64,000 bases of DNA, taken from positions 124,001 to 188,000 of the forward strand of contig CAJTHL010000002.1 in NCBI GenBank assembly GCA_910576205.1, in the 5' to 3' direction. Below the pieces are notes generated by a model. It saw only the letters and a list, made by a program, of their open reading frames with translations, searched no databases and was not told the origin of the DNA. The translations under genes and the position numbers were made by a program. This DNA comes from Clostridia bacterium (GTDB lineage: Bacteria > Bacillota > Clostridia > Lachnospirales > Lachnospiraceae). Position 1 is the first letter of the stretch. Every line of letters starts with the position of its first letter. This document shows, piece by piece, positions 51,722 to 60,615 of the stretch.

Positions 51722-52633
51722 TCATTTCTCCAGTTCTTTCCTGTCATAGCCGAAATTTTTGATGAGATAATCGCTGTCCCGCCAGTCCTTCTTTACCCGC
51801 ACCCAGAGCTGCAGATTGGCTTTTGCCTCCAGAAGGCGCTCAATCTCATAGCGGGCGGCGCTTCCGATCTTCTTCAGCATGGCCCCCTGTTTTCCGATAA
51901 TAATACCCTTGTGGGAATCCTTCTCACAGATAATGGTGGCCTCAATATCCACAAGCTTTCCGCCTTTTCGCTCTGTCATTTTCTCAATGGACACGGCTAT
52001 GCCGTGGGGAATCTCCTCGTCCAGGCATTTCAGCGCCTTCTCCCGTATGAGCTCCGCGACGATCTGCCGCATGGGCTGGTCTGTCACCGTGTCCTCGTCA
52101 TAGAACCGGGGGCCGTAGGGCAGATACTTGAAAATCTGCGCAAGTAAGGTATCCGTGTTATCCCCTTTAAGGGCGGACACCGGCACGATCTCCGCAAAAT
52201 CCAGGAGTTTCCGGTAGGCGTCAATAAAGCGGAGAAGATCCTCCCTTTTCACGGTGTCGGTCTTGTTGATAACAAGAATCACCGGCACATTTCCCCGTTC
52301 CAGCTTTTCCGCGATATGCCGCTCCCCGGCACCGATAAAATCTGTGGGCTCCACCAGCCACAGTACCACGTCCACCTCCCGGAAGGCGCGCTCCGCGGCA
52401 TTTACCATGTATTCTCCCAGCTTGTTTTTCGCTTTGTGGATTCCCGGCGTGTCCAGAAACACGATCTGGCCCTGTTCACAGCTATAGACCGTCTGGATAC
52501 GGTTCCGGGTAGTCTGGGGTTTGTGGGATGTGATGGCGATCTTCTGGCCGATCAGCCGGTTCATCAGTGTGGATTTCCCCACGTTTGGCCTGCCCACCAA
52601 GGCCGCAAAGCCGGATCTGTAGTCTTCCCTCAT
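51722..52633 (-). CDS. era: GTPase Era
   Basis: 303 residues. G1 GRPNVGKST, G2/G3 region (DTPGIHKAKNKLGEYMV) and G4 NKTD are clear. The C-terminal KH domain has CEKDSHKGIIIGKQGAMLKK. Era binds 16S rRNA and assists 30S assembly. The start overlaps the upstream TfoX-C-like gene by 4 bp. Confidence 0.97.
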   Translation of the reverse strand: MREDYRSGFAALVGRPNVGKSTLMNRLIGQKIAITSHKPQTTRNRIQTVYSCEQGQIVFLDTPGIHKAKNKLGEYMVNAAERAFREVDVVLWLVEPTDFIGAGERHIAEKLERGNVPVILVINKTDTVKREDLLRFIDAYRKLLDFAEIVPVSALKGDNTDTLLAQIFKYLPYGPRFYDEDTVTDQPMRQIVAELIREKALKCLDEEIPHGIAVSIEKMTERKGGKLVDIEATIICEKDSHKGIIIGKQGAMLKKIGSAARYEIERLLEAKANLQLWVRVKKDWRDSDYLIKNFGYDRKELEK

Positions 52634-52914
52634 AATGAAATCTCCATTTCTTTATATCTTCTCTTTAAAAAGTCGCTAAATTTCTTCAACTCCTTTTTCT
52701 TCTCCTCCGAAAGGCTGTTAAATTCCACATCCGAAACCGCGCCCTCCAGGGCGTACAGATGCACCAGGCAGACAGAAGGATAGACCTGCTTCAGCCTGTG
52801 AAACGCCTGTTTTGACCCAAGGCGTGTAAGGTCCTCCTGGGAATCAATACCCACGGCTGCCAGCTTCCTGGCCATTTCGCCGCCTATGTTTTTCATGGCT
52901 GTTAATTCTGACAT
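52630..52914 (-). CDS. TfoX C-terminal-domain-like protein
   Basis: 94 residues. MKNIGGEMARKLAAVGI is the helix-hairpin-helix-like TfoX-C start, followed by a helical LKQVYPSVCLVHLYALEGAV. TfoX/Sxy C domains occur alone in many Clostridia; a role in competence is not shown. It overlaps era by 4 bp, so it is co-translated. Confidence 0.82.
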   Translation of the reverse strand: MSELTAMKNIGGEMARKLAAVGIDSQEDLTRLGSKQAFHRLKQVYPSVCLVHLYALEGAVSDVEFNSLSEEKKKELKKFSDFLKRRYKEMEISL

Positions 52915-52920
52915 TGTGTT

Positions 52921-53320
52921 CCTTCCTTATCCTTTTTCCGCGTCAAAAACTGATAGACCAGGTCATTGAAATCCGGCGCCTCGTCATATGCGGCATGGCC
53001 AAGGTCCTCATACATATAGATCCTGAATAAACATTCTGTATTCCCCCTGTCTGACTAATCTGACCCAGTTGTCGATCACCTGCTCCATAACCTCGTTGCG
53101 TCTGGACGCGGTGACGCCAGGCACTGCCCTGCCCACAAGCCGGGGATCACTGCCTTTTTGTCAAATACATACTCGGTAAATTCTTTTACGAAGGCCCGGT
53201 ACATATAAGCCAGCAGGAACACGGCCTGTCTTACTCCTTGAAGGCTGACCCCGGGGAGCAGGATAAGCGTTCTTTTTCCACTGCCAAAACGAATGTAATC
53301 AAGTGCCGTGTTGTCTATTT
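52921..53320 (-). pseudogene. Decayed alpha/beta hydrolase gene
   Basis: The minus strand reads LDYIRFGSGKRTLILLPGVS, the oxyanion-loop start of an alpha/beta hydrolase, then VRQAVFLLAYMYRAFVKEFT and YVFDKKAVIP. A frameshift follows. Farther on, VIDNWVRLVRQGEYRMF appears in one frame and YEDLGHAAYDEAPDFND, the C-terminal His region, in another. The middle of the protein, including the nucleophile elbow GxSxG, is missing. No intact start codon is present. It fills the 480-bp gap between the TfoX-like and GNAT genes. Confidence 0.7.
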
Positions 53321-53394
53321 TTAATGTGAAATGTTATATTGTATGCAGCCACATGGCAGATGCCTTTTTTTATACGATCTCATAAAGCCTGGAT

Positions 53395-53922
53395 TTAACC
53401 GGTGCTCTCTTTTTGCAGATCCAGCCTATATTTCACCAACGTAAAAGCACGCCCGTCCCGGATATCCGTTTTCACTTCCGAACTGACATAGCTAAGGCCC
53501 ATGGCCAACGCCAGCCTTTTCGAGGCCTCGTTTTCCTCCCTGGCAGTGTAGATAAACTCCTTCGCCCCAGGCTCTTCCCTGCAATACGCCAGCAGGCACT
53601 GAAGTACCTGCTTCCCATAATCCTTCCCTCTGTAACCGTCTCCCAGACAGATCCCTGTTTCCCCGTATTGAGAAGGAGAGATCCTCTCCACTCCCGCGAA
53701 CCCGATGGGGCTGCCCGTGGATCTTAGGTAAACAAAATAGGCGTCATGGCTCTTCTGATATTCCAGGGTCCTCCGCATCCTTGCCCTTGCCTCATCTTCG
53801 CTCGTGGTAAGCTGCCAGGCCATATACCGGGCGCACTCCGGGCTGGACCAGACATTGTGATACATTTTCTTCCAATCTGAAAATCCTGCCTTGTCAAGGA
53901 TCAGGTCTCTTGTTTCCAGCAC
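53395..53922 (-). CDS. GNAT-family N-acetyltransferase
   Basis: 175 residues from a GTG at 53922 (AGAGGATATA before it). The fold is recognisable: SGFAG-like strand (STGSPIGFAGVERISPSQYG), the acetyl-CoA motif GICLGDGYRGKDYGKQVLQC and YTAREENEASKRLALAMGLS. It resembles RimJ/RimL-type acetyltransferases; the substrate is unknown. The stop of the upstream small membrane protein overlaps its start by one base. Confidence 0.9.
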   Translation of the reverse strand: MLETRDLILDKAGFSDWKKMYHNVWSSPECARYMAWQLTTSEDEARARMRRTLEYQKSHDAYFVYLRSTGSPIGFAGVERISPSQYGETGICLGDGYRGKDYGKQVLQCLLAYCREEPGAKEFIYTAREENEASKRLALAMGLSYVSSEVKTDIRDGRAFTLVKYRLDLQKESTG

Positions 53923-54149
53923 TATATCCTCTTCTCCTCTGCATTGTTAAAAACCGGGATGCCCAGGATCCTCACTTCCAGCCCATCATAATACGTCATT
54001 TCGTCCGAAGAATCACCCAGCATGGCGTGCCATTGAAAAACCTGGTAGAGAACCGCGTGATACTCCACCGTGCCGCCGTCCTTGTAATACCTGGTCTGAG
54101 GTATCAGAAGCAGGATAAAAAGAAGGATCCCGGCCGCAAGCCCTATCAT
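53922..54149 (-). CDS. Small membrane or secreted protein of unknown function
   Basis: 75 residues. One N-terminal hydrophobic segment (LAAGILLFILLLIP) acts as signal or anchor, followed by DGGTVEYHAVLYQVFQWHA and LEVRILGIPVFNN, a pattern seen in a conserved small family of Clostridia whose function I do not know. It is coupled to the GNAT gene by a one-base overlap. The ribosome site is weak (GAAGAAG). Confidence 0.6.
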   Translation of the reverse strand: MIGLAAGILLFILLLIPQTRYYKDGGTVEYHAVLYQVFQWHAMLGDSSDEMTYYDGLEVRILGIPVFNNAEEKRI

Positions 54150-54183
54150 TTTTTCTTCTTCATAAGTCTGCCTTCTCTTTCAT

Positions 54184-54600
54184 TCAGGCTTCAGCTTGAT
54201 CCCATCCTGCCCGGTCTCCCCATGGTGCAGACCAGCTCCCCAGGAAAAGGTATCTACAGTTCATACTCCCCGTACTCGGAGCTCCCGTCCAGGACCGTCC
54301 CAAACGTATCCACCCAGCAGGGTATAAAGCCGCGCCTGCCACGCCGACGATCCGGTCCTGGTCCCTTGCCACAAAGGCAGCTCTGGCAGCCGTAACCCCG
54401 TTCTCGTCAAACGCCGGGGAATTGTCAAACCCTGTCAGGCCGGCAAAGGAGGAGATCTCCTCCTGGAAAAGGCATTCATACCCAAGCCCGGCTTGGGTAT
54501 TCACGGAAAAAACGGTTTCCTTCCTGTTTAACGCTTCCGGGCCGCAATAAAACTCCCCGGAAAGCAATTCCTTGATTCTGCCTTTCACAAAGTCCTTCAT
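54184..54600 (-). pseudogene. Internally deleted GNAT-like gene remnant
   Basis: The 138-codon frame begins like a complete gene (MKDFVKGRIKELLSGEFYCG) and contains SSFAGLTGFDNSPAFDENGV and AFVARDQDRIVGVAGA, an acetyltransferase-like middle. The acetyl-CoA loop expected next is absent. The last ~40 codons are frameshifted: the +1 frame reads CWVDTFGTVLDGSSEYGEYE, which looks like the true C-terminus. Two deletions and one frameshift explain the pattern. Probably not functional. Confidence 0.6.
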
Positions 54601-54615
54601 GACCAGCCCAGCCCT

Positions 54616-57537
54616 TTAGTGGAACAGATTCTCCACCACCTCAAACAAGTCCTTCTGCCCGTTCACCTTCTCCTCATTTCCGATAACGCACAGATACCTC
54701 TGCCCGAGCACTGCCTCCAGGTAAGGCGCCAGCGCCCTTATGGCCCCGCAGTCCGCCTCCAGCACCTCATCCCGCTCTCTCTGCACCTGCTCTAAAGTCA
54801 GATGGCTTAAATAGGCGCTCATGGAACGGGCACCCTGCATATGGGGCGTCAGGGGCGTATCCATCTCGCTGATGGTTCCGATGATATAGCGCACCATGTC
54901 ACGTTCTGTTGCCTGGAAATTCTTTACATAATTTACGCTGTCCTCATAGACCTTAAGGGTCTTCTCCAGGTTGGGATCCCTATAGGACACCAGATAGGAA
55001 TCGCCGTTTCGCACATAATTGTTCATACAGCCGTAGGCTCCGCCCCGGACCCGGATATTGTTCCAGAGGTAGTCGTAGCTCATAATGGTGCGCAGCACCT
55101 TCAGGGCCCCTGTGTAGGAATAGCCCGCCTTCCGGAAATTCCCGGCCAGGGCCACATACTGGATCTTGGAAGAAGTCTTAAGGCCCTCATTCTTCTGTAC
55201 GGGGGCAAATCCCACGCTCCCCGTCTCCACAGAGCCTGTGAACAGACGCTCTGTGAGAGTCTTGATATGCTCCTCCACGCCGGGCAGGCTTTCTCTCTGT
55301 CCGGTGTAGCTGACTGTTAAGTTTTCCTTCCGGAATACTATAGCCACAAGCTCCCCGAGAACCTTCTTAAAGGCCTCCTTTTTCCCTGTGAAATCCTTTT
55401 CCAGCTCCTCCAGAAGGCCGTAGAATGCCACGCCTCCCGTAAGGTCAGAGAGGTAGGCGCTCCTGGAGAAATAGGACATGGCCCGTAAGGACGCCATGGA
55501 GTGGCCCGCGGTGTTCAGCACCATCTGAAGCCTGGATTTCGCCTGAGCCACGATCTCATACAGCCGCTTGTCGTCCGTAAACAGGGACCGGCACATCATT
55601 TCCTCCATCATGGAGAAGGCAAAATCAAGATTCTCATAGAGCGTCTTCACATTTACCGAGAAAATGGGGGTATACTGCTCCAGATCCCGCACATCCCCGT
55701 AACCGCCCACATTGCTGGTGATGCCGCCTGTCTTCCGGTTTACCTCATTGAAAAATTCCGTGTATCTGTAATTCTCTGTGTCCACAAACCCCAGAATCCC
55801 CTTCAAGAGCCCCAGGTAGGGGAAGAGGCGCTCCGGCACCTGATCCGCCCGGAAATCCAGAGACACATATCCGATGCCGTGGGTATTTACCTCATGAAAT
55901 ACCAGGGTGGTATCCCCCACCTTACACTCCTCATTCTGGAAAGGCCTTGCTTTCTTATCAATGTCCTCCCTGGACAGCATGGGGATTTTTTCCAGTTCTT
56001 CCTGGGTAGAGGGCTCCTCCTGGTAGGCGTGAAGATGCTCTGTGGCCTTGATAATGGCCGCCCGCTCCTCCCCGCTCAGGGAATTTTTATAATTCTCAAG
56101 CCGCTCCTTAAGCTCCTTTTCCATTCTGGCTGTCCTGCCCTGCTCCGGCTCAATAACCACCAGGGAGCCATGGGGATTTTCCAGGAGATATTCCCTGACT
56201 AACCCCTCAAAATACCCCTTATCCACCTGCTCCCGCATATATTTGAAATTATCTAAGGCTTCCAGATGGAGGTATACGGCCCTTTCGTCGTAGAGCCAGC
56301 TGTCCAGGGCCTGAAGCCCGTACATAAGTCCCGCCGGATAATTGCCAAAGTCTGCCTCCCGATACCGGAATTCATAGAAATTAATGCCCGCCTCCAGGGC
56401 TTTTTTGTCCATGCCCTCCTCCACAAGGCGGCGCAGGGTGGTTTCTATGGTCTTTACAAAAGCTTCCTTCTGGGAGACGTTGGCATTTTTGGCAATGACA
56501 GAGAACATGGGCTGCTGGATACCGTTGTCGTAGGTACTTAGGATATCCTTTCCGATTCCGGCGTCCAGAAGAGCCTGTTTCAGAGGAGCCCCCGGAGCAG
56601 ACAAAAGGGCATATTCCACCACCTGCATAGCCAGATACAGCTTGTCGTCCAGGCTGGTGCCCACGGATTTGTTGTAGGACAGGTAGGTGTTGTCCGTAAG
56701 GCTCTCCTCCCCGGAAATGGAATACCTTTTCAATACCTCTGTCATCTTCTCAAAGGGTTTCTGAAGCTTCACGGTGGAATCTATGGGCAGGGAATCGTAT
56801 TTTCCCAGGTAATTTTCATCCAGCCACACCAGTTTTTCCGCCATATTGCAGTTTCCGTAAAGGTACAGGTAACTGTTGGAAGGATGGTAATACCGGCTGT
56901 GGAAATCCAGAAATTCACTGTATTTCAGGGAAGGAATGGCGTCCGGGTCGCCGCCGGACTCATTGGCGTAGCTGGTGTCCGGGTAAAGGGACGCCAGGAT
57001 TTCCCTATCCAGCACGCCCTCCGGGGAGGAGAACGCCCCCTTCATCTCATTGTACACCACGCCGTTTAAGGTAAGCTCCCCTTCCGGAGACTCCAGCTCG
57101 TAGTGCCAGCCCTCCTGCTGGAAAATTTCTTTCCGGTCGTAAATATTGGGATAGAAAACCGCGTCCATATACACATGTATAAGGTTCTGGAAATCCTTGT
57201 CATTACAGCTTGCCACCGGGTAAACCGTCTTATCCGGGTAAGTCATGGCATTCAAGAATGTATTTAAAGAGCCCTTGGCCAGCTCCACAAAGGGATCCTT
57301 GGCCGGAAACAGCTTCGACCCGCAAAGCACCGAGTGCTCCATAATGTGGGGCACCCCCGTGTCGTCCGGCGCCGGGGTGCGGAAACCAATGTAAAACACC
57401 TTGTTGGGGTCCTCATTTTCCATAAGGAAAACCCTGGCCCCTGTCTTTTTGTGCCGCAGGAGATAGCTTGTGGAATCAAGCTCCTGGATTCTGTGCTTCT
57501 CAATCAGCTCATATGTCTTTACCTGTTCTACTGTCAT
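54616..57537 (-). CDS. M16C-family zinc metallopeptidase (insulinase / presequence-protease type)
   Basis: 973 residues. The inverted zinc motif HxxEH is H64-I-M-E67-H68 in GVPHIMEHSVLCGSKLFPAK, followed by FVELAKGSLNTFLNAMTYPD. The middle peptidase_M16C-associated region and a second M16 half (RGGAYGCMNNYVRNGDSYLV) complete the two-lobed chamber. There is no signal peptide, so it probably degrades peptides in the cytosol. It is monocistronic, with decaying genes on both sides. Confidence 0.95.
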   Translation of the reverse strand: MTVEQVKTYELIEKHRIQELDSTSYLLRHKKTGARVFLMENEDPNKVFYIGFRTPAPDDTGVPHIMEHSVLCGSKLFPAKDPFVELAKGSLNTFLNAMTYPDKTVYPVASCNDKDFQNLIHVYMDAVFYPNIYDRKEIFQQEGWHYELESPEGELTLNGVVYNEMKGAFSSPEGVLDREILASLYPDTSYANESGGDPDAIPSLKYSEFLDFHSRYYHPSNSYLYLYGNCNMAEKLVWLDENYLGKYDSLPIDSTVKLQKPFEKMTEVLKRYSISGEESLTDNTYLSYNKSVGTSLDDKLYLAMQVVEYALLSAPGAPLKQALLDAGIGKDILSTYDNGIQQPMFSVIAKNANVSQKEAFVKTIETTLRRLVEEGMDKKALEAGINFYEFRYREADFGNYPAGLMYGLQALDSWLYDERAVYLHLEALDNFKYMREQVDKGYFEGLVREYLLENPHGSLVVIEPEQGRTARMEKELKERLENYKNSLSGEERAAIIKATEHLHAYQEEPSTQEELEKIPMLSREDIDKKARPFQNEECKVGDTTLVFHEVNTHGIGYVSLDFRADQVPERLFPYLGLLKGILGFVDTENYRYTEFFNEVNRKTGGITSNVGGYGDVRDLEQYTPIFSVNVKTLYENLDFAFSMMEEMMCRSLFTDDKRLYEIVAQAKSRLQMVLNTAGHSMASLRAMSYFSRSAYLSDLTGGVAFYGLLEELEKDFTGKKEAFKKVLGELVAIVFRKENLTVSYTGQRESLPGVEEHIKTLTERLFTGSVETGSVGFAPVQKNEGLKTSSKIQYVALAGNFRKAGYSYTGALKVLRTIMSYDYLWNNIRVRGGAYGCMNNYVRNGDSYLVSYRDPNLEKTLKVYEDSVNYVKNFQATERDMVRYIIGTISEMDTPLTPHMQGARSMSAYLSHLTLEQVQRERDEVLEADCGAIRALAPYLEAVLGQRYLCVIGNEEKVNGQKDLFEVVENLFH

Positions 57538-57711
57538 AGTCTGTTGTGCTCCTTGTAGTTTATTATATTATTTGCGTTATTATTTTCTTTGAGGATTAGT
57601 ATATCACTTTTGGCTGGAAAATAAAAGCATTTAAGGAACACAAAACTTATCACACAAAACAAACGATCTGTTTTCCGGCCTGTCAGAGGCCCACAAGGAT
57701 ATAAAAAACAC

Positions 57712-57734
57712 AAAAAAAGGGGCTTTTAAGCCCC
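57712..57734 (-). terminator. Intrinsic terminator after the AraC-like pseudogene
   Basis: Minus strand GGGGCT-TAAA-AGCCCC followed by seven T residues. The hairpin overlaps the stop codon of the pseudogene. Confidence 0.85.
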
Positions 57735-58245
57735 CTCCTTCTTCACCACCGGCACCCACACCTCATACCTGGCATTTTGCGGGTCGGCGTTTAAGTACAC
57801 TTCTATATCCGGCCCTTTTCCATACTCGTAGCCGGATGTGGGAAGCCACTCCAGGACAATGCGCTGCTCCAGCTCCTTTTACTGAAATTTTAAAGGTGAT
57901 GGGAGGATAGGATTTCACCGGCACGCCCTCATTTTTTACCGACGAGGGATCTACCCCGTGAATCCCCTGGAATGCCCGGTTAAAAGCCGTGGGGGAATGA
58001 TAGCCGTATTTTTCCGCAATATCGATAACCCGCTCCGTGCCGCTTTGCAGGTCAACGGCTGCCAAAGACATCTTCCGCCTCCGGATATATTCCGCCAGCG
58101 TAACGCCCGCCATATAGGTGAACATTCTCTGAAAATGATAGGCGGAGCAGCAGGCAATGCATCCAAGCTGCCCGTAGTCTATCTCCCCGGTCAGATGCTC
58201 CTCAATATATGCTATACTCTGATTCAGCCTTTCTACCCATTCCAT
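57726..58245 (-). pseudogene. AraC-family regulator with disrupted GyrI-like effector domain
   Basis: The intact N-terminal HTH (about 1-105) is clear: SIAYIEEHLTGEIDYGQLGC, FQRMFTYMAGVTLAEYIRRR and IAEKYGYHSPTAFNRAFQGI. The effector domain starts (YPPITFKISVKG) but then jumps frame and lacks about 100 residues. The true end, EWLPTSGYEYGKGPDIEVYL and YEVWVPVVKK, lies in another frame and stops at 57726. An internal deletion plus frameshift removes the ligand pocket. The DNA-binding half might still be made. Confidence 0.7.
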
Positions 58246-58325
58246 TATGGACCCTCCTTCAGAATTCCATTATAAAGCCTGCGGCCAGGATTGTCCTCTC
58301 TATCCATGCACAAAAAAGAGAGCCC

Positions 58326-58913
58326 CTATTTTTTCTTTCTGGCCTCTTTTTTCGCCGCCTTAATATCCGTCACGCCGTTTGATGCGTTCACCTCCTGCAT
58401 CAGATTCCAGGCAAACTGACCAAAGGCCTCCGCCTCCTCCTTCTGCTGGATATTTACGGGGTGGTATTTGTCGTCCTTTGTGTTGCTGGCCACCACAAAG
58501 AGGGTCATAAGCTCTTTCCTGTCCCTGTCAAACAAGGTCACATGGCCTGTTTTGGCCTCCGCCATGCCAAGATCCTCCATGCCGAAATGGATGGGATCGC
58601 TGTAGCTCATGTCCCCGCCCTCAAAGGACAGCGGCACCAGATACAGGTCTCCCGGCCTGAAGGCCACCGCATAGTACCAGTATTTTGTGGTTGTGATGAC
58701 GTTTCTTCCTCCGCCGCCGATATTGAGCTCCTCCCTGGTACCGTAGGCCACCGTGTAGCTTTCGCCCTCTGGCACCACACGCTTCACAATTTCTTTTATT
58801 TTCCTCTTTTCCTCGCTGTCCATACCCTTCTTCTCATCTATGGTCATTTTTATGTAAATTATTATAAAAAGAACCACCAGCGCGATTCCTCCCATAATCA
58901 CATATTTCGTCAC
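58326..58913 (-). CDS. Membrane-anchored protein of unknown function
   Basis: 195 residues if translation starts at the GTG at 58913, which has GGAGG 8 nt before it; an ATG at 58928 is the alternative. One N-terminal membrane helix (GIALVVLFIIIYIKMT) precedes a soluble domain with GGGGRNVITTTKYWYYAVAF and a lysine-rich tail (KKEARKKK). No family recognised. Followed by divergent-looking debris and preceded by another small membrane protein. Confidence 0.7.
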   Translation of the reverse strand: MTKYVIMGGIALVVLFIIIYIKMTIDEKKGMDSEEKRKIKEIVKRVVPEGESYTVAYGTREELNIGGGGRNVITTTKYWYYAVAFRPGDLYLVPLSFEGGDMSYSDPIHFGMEDLGMAEAKTGHVTLFDRDRKELMTLFVVASNTKDDKYHPVNIQQKEEAEAFGQFAWNLMQEVNASNGVTDIKAAKKEARKKK

Positions 58914-58954
58914 TGCAAATTCCTCCATATTCTTTTCTGCTTCTTTTTTGTCTC

Positions 58955-59407
58955 TTAAATCACGTCATAATAAGCCTGGTTAAAATTCTTCTTTCCGTCT
59001 TTTATGTAGGTGACATCAAAATTTTGCACTGCCGTACAAAGATAGGTCCGTCCAAACAGGGAATAGCTGTATTTTGCCTCCATAAAGGAAATCTCTCCCA
59101 GCTTCTCCAGTGTCCACTTCCTCCCTTTGATATCGATGCCTCTCTCATAAAAAACCAGATAATCCCTGCAGTGAAACAGCGGGAAAAACACCCACAAAGC
59201 CGCCCCCAGAACAAAGAGGGCCGCCAGAAATCCCGCCAGAACGCTCACCGGCTTTCCCTGGACAGGATTTCCTCTGACCCCTGCAACAATCACAACGCCT
59301 GCCAGAAGGACGCGGATACCTGTATGGAAGGCGATTTTTCCCATGCTGGGACCGGCTTTTGTAAGCTTCCGTCCTAAATAAAGCCCTTCCTCCACCTTAC
59401 CTCTCAT
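58955..59407 (-). CDS. Small membrane protein, possible PH-like (YcxB-type) domain
   Basis: 150 residues with two hydrophobic segments at about 27-46 and 55-78. A short beta-rich C-terminus reads YLVFYERGIDIKGRKWTLEK, then YSYSLFGRTYLC, like bacterial PH-type domains of small membrane proteins. The function is unknown. The ribosome site is unclear. It is 21 bp from the upstream gene on the same strand. Confidence 0.6.
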   Translation of the reverse strand: MRGKVEEGLYLGRKLTKAGPSMGKIAFHTGIRVLLAGVVIVAGVRGNPVQGKPVSVLAGFLAALFVLGAALWVFFPLFHCRDYLVFYERGIDIKGRKWTLEKLGEISFMEAKYSYSLFGRTYLCTAVQNFDVTYIKDGKKNFNQAYYDVI

Positions 59408-59428
59408 CTCCCTGGTTATACAGCTTCC

Positions 59429-59785
59429 CTATACAAGGGCGTCCTTCTTCTCCAGTATTGCCTCCGCTGCCGCACATGCGGGACAGTCGCAGTATTTTGC
59501 CCCGGCCGCCTTGATCTCCTGGGCGTGGGCCAGCACTTCCTTTGCCTTCCCGGCCCCAAACACCTGGGCCCCGGCCGCAGAGCCTGCAAATCCAATCAGC
59601 CCGTCTATGGGCATAATGTCCTCCTCCAGCTCCGCAATAAGCGCCTTTGTTTTCTCCGCTTCCTGGTCTGTCCCCACAGCGTCCAGCCATTCCTGGCAGA
59701 CTGCCTTTAATTCCTTACAGCAGGAATGGGCGGTCATCATCTTCTTAACCTCTTCCATTACAAAATCCTTCATTTCTTTGTTCAT
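59429..59785 (-). CDS. Conserved small protein with C-terminal CxCPxC motif
   Basis: 118 residues, ATG with AGGAGGTTCCAT before it. It is helical, with HSCCKELKAVCQEWL near the N-terminus and YCDCPACAAAEAILEKKDA near the C-terminus. The cysteines could bind metal or zinc. Similar proteins occur in Clostridia and are sometimes labelled as chaperone-like without evidence. No function assigned. Confidence 0.7.
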   Translation of the reverse strand: MNKEMKDFVMEEVKKMMTAHSCCKELKAVCQEWLDAVGTDQEAEKTKALIAELEEDIMPIDGLIGFAGSAAGAQVFGAGKAKEVLAHAQEIKAAGAKYCDCPACAAAEAILEKKDALV

Positions 59786-59892
59786 ATGGAACCTCCTTCA
59801 TCGCAGGCTGGGAAGCCGCTTTCTTTTATATTGATTATCCTACAGAAGTCCCATTTTGTAAAGACGCTTTTCACCTCCCCACAGACTGTCGC

Positions 59893-60477
59893 TTAATAGT
59901 TTATCCCCGTAATCTGAAACTCTCCGTTCACCAGCCCGAATGTAATGGCTGGCTCTCCTATATCCCCCGTCATGGTAAAGCCAGCCATGCTTGGCTCAAG
60001 CCCGGAAATATCCGCCTTCACTATGGAAGAAACCATCTCCTCCGAAAAAACCGCTTCCGGGTCAAGGGCCAGGAAATCCTCCCGGGTCTCCACAATATCC
60101 ACCCCCTCCAGGCCCACATACACGGGGAACCCGGTCAGATCCGCCAGCTTTTCCAGATCTCTATCAGCCACTGCCTCCCGAATGGCTCCGGCGTAGGCCG
60201 CCACCTTTTCCATGTCAGCGTCAAAATTGTCCAGGCCGCCGTCCGCTTCTCCGCTTTCTTTCGTTTCCTCTCCGCCCTCTGCTTCGGATGTCCCTTCCGC
60301 CTTCCCGTCAGCTTCCGGAAGCTGGGGTTCTTCCCCGCTCTCCTGTCCGTCTTGCGTGTTTTTCTCCGCCTCCACGTTTTCCCCAGGTGTCTCTCCCTTT
60401 TCCTCCCCGGCTTTCCCGCAGGAGGAAAGGCCTGCCACCGTCAAAATCATTGCAAGTAAAATCAGTGTCTTTTTCAT
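59893..60477 (-). CDS. Secreted lipoprotein, unknown function
   Basis: 194 residues. Signal plus lipobox GLSSC ends at Cys20. A long E/G-rich linker (about 22-85) joins to a compact ~110-residue domain (DRDLEKLADLTGFPVYVGLE, TMTGDIGEPAITFGLVNG). This resembles small nuclear-transport-factor-like or sensor domains but I do not recognise it. Site: AAAGGACATAAGAAT. It lies between the RsiV-type gene and the cysteine-rich small protein; whether it is a SigV target is open. Confidence 0.75.
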   Translation of the reverse strand: MKKTLILLAMILTVAGLSSCGKAGEEKGETPGENVEAEKNTQDGQESGEEPQLPEADGKAEGTSEAEGGEETKESGEADGGLDNFDADMEKVAAYAGAIREAVADRDLEKLADLTGFPVYVGLEGVDIVETREDFLALDPEAVFSEEMVSSIVKADISGLEPSMAGFTMTGDIGEPAITFGLVNGEFQITGINY

Positions 60478-60615
60478 ATTCTTATGTCCTTTCTTTTGGA
60501 AGATCTCTTAAATATTTCCCGTCTTTCTTTTCAACCGTTCTCACTTTACCATCATACATTCTACCCATATTATCTTTGTGTTTTTCCCTTCCCCGGTCCT
60601 GTCTGCAGAAAAACC

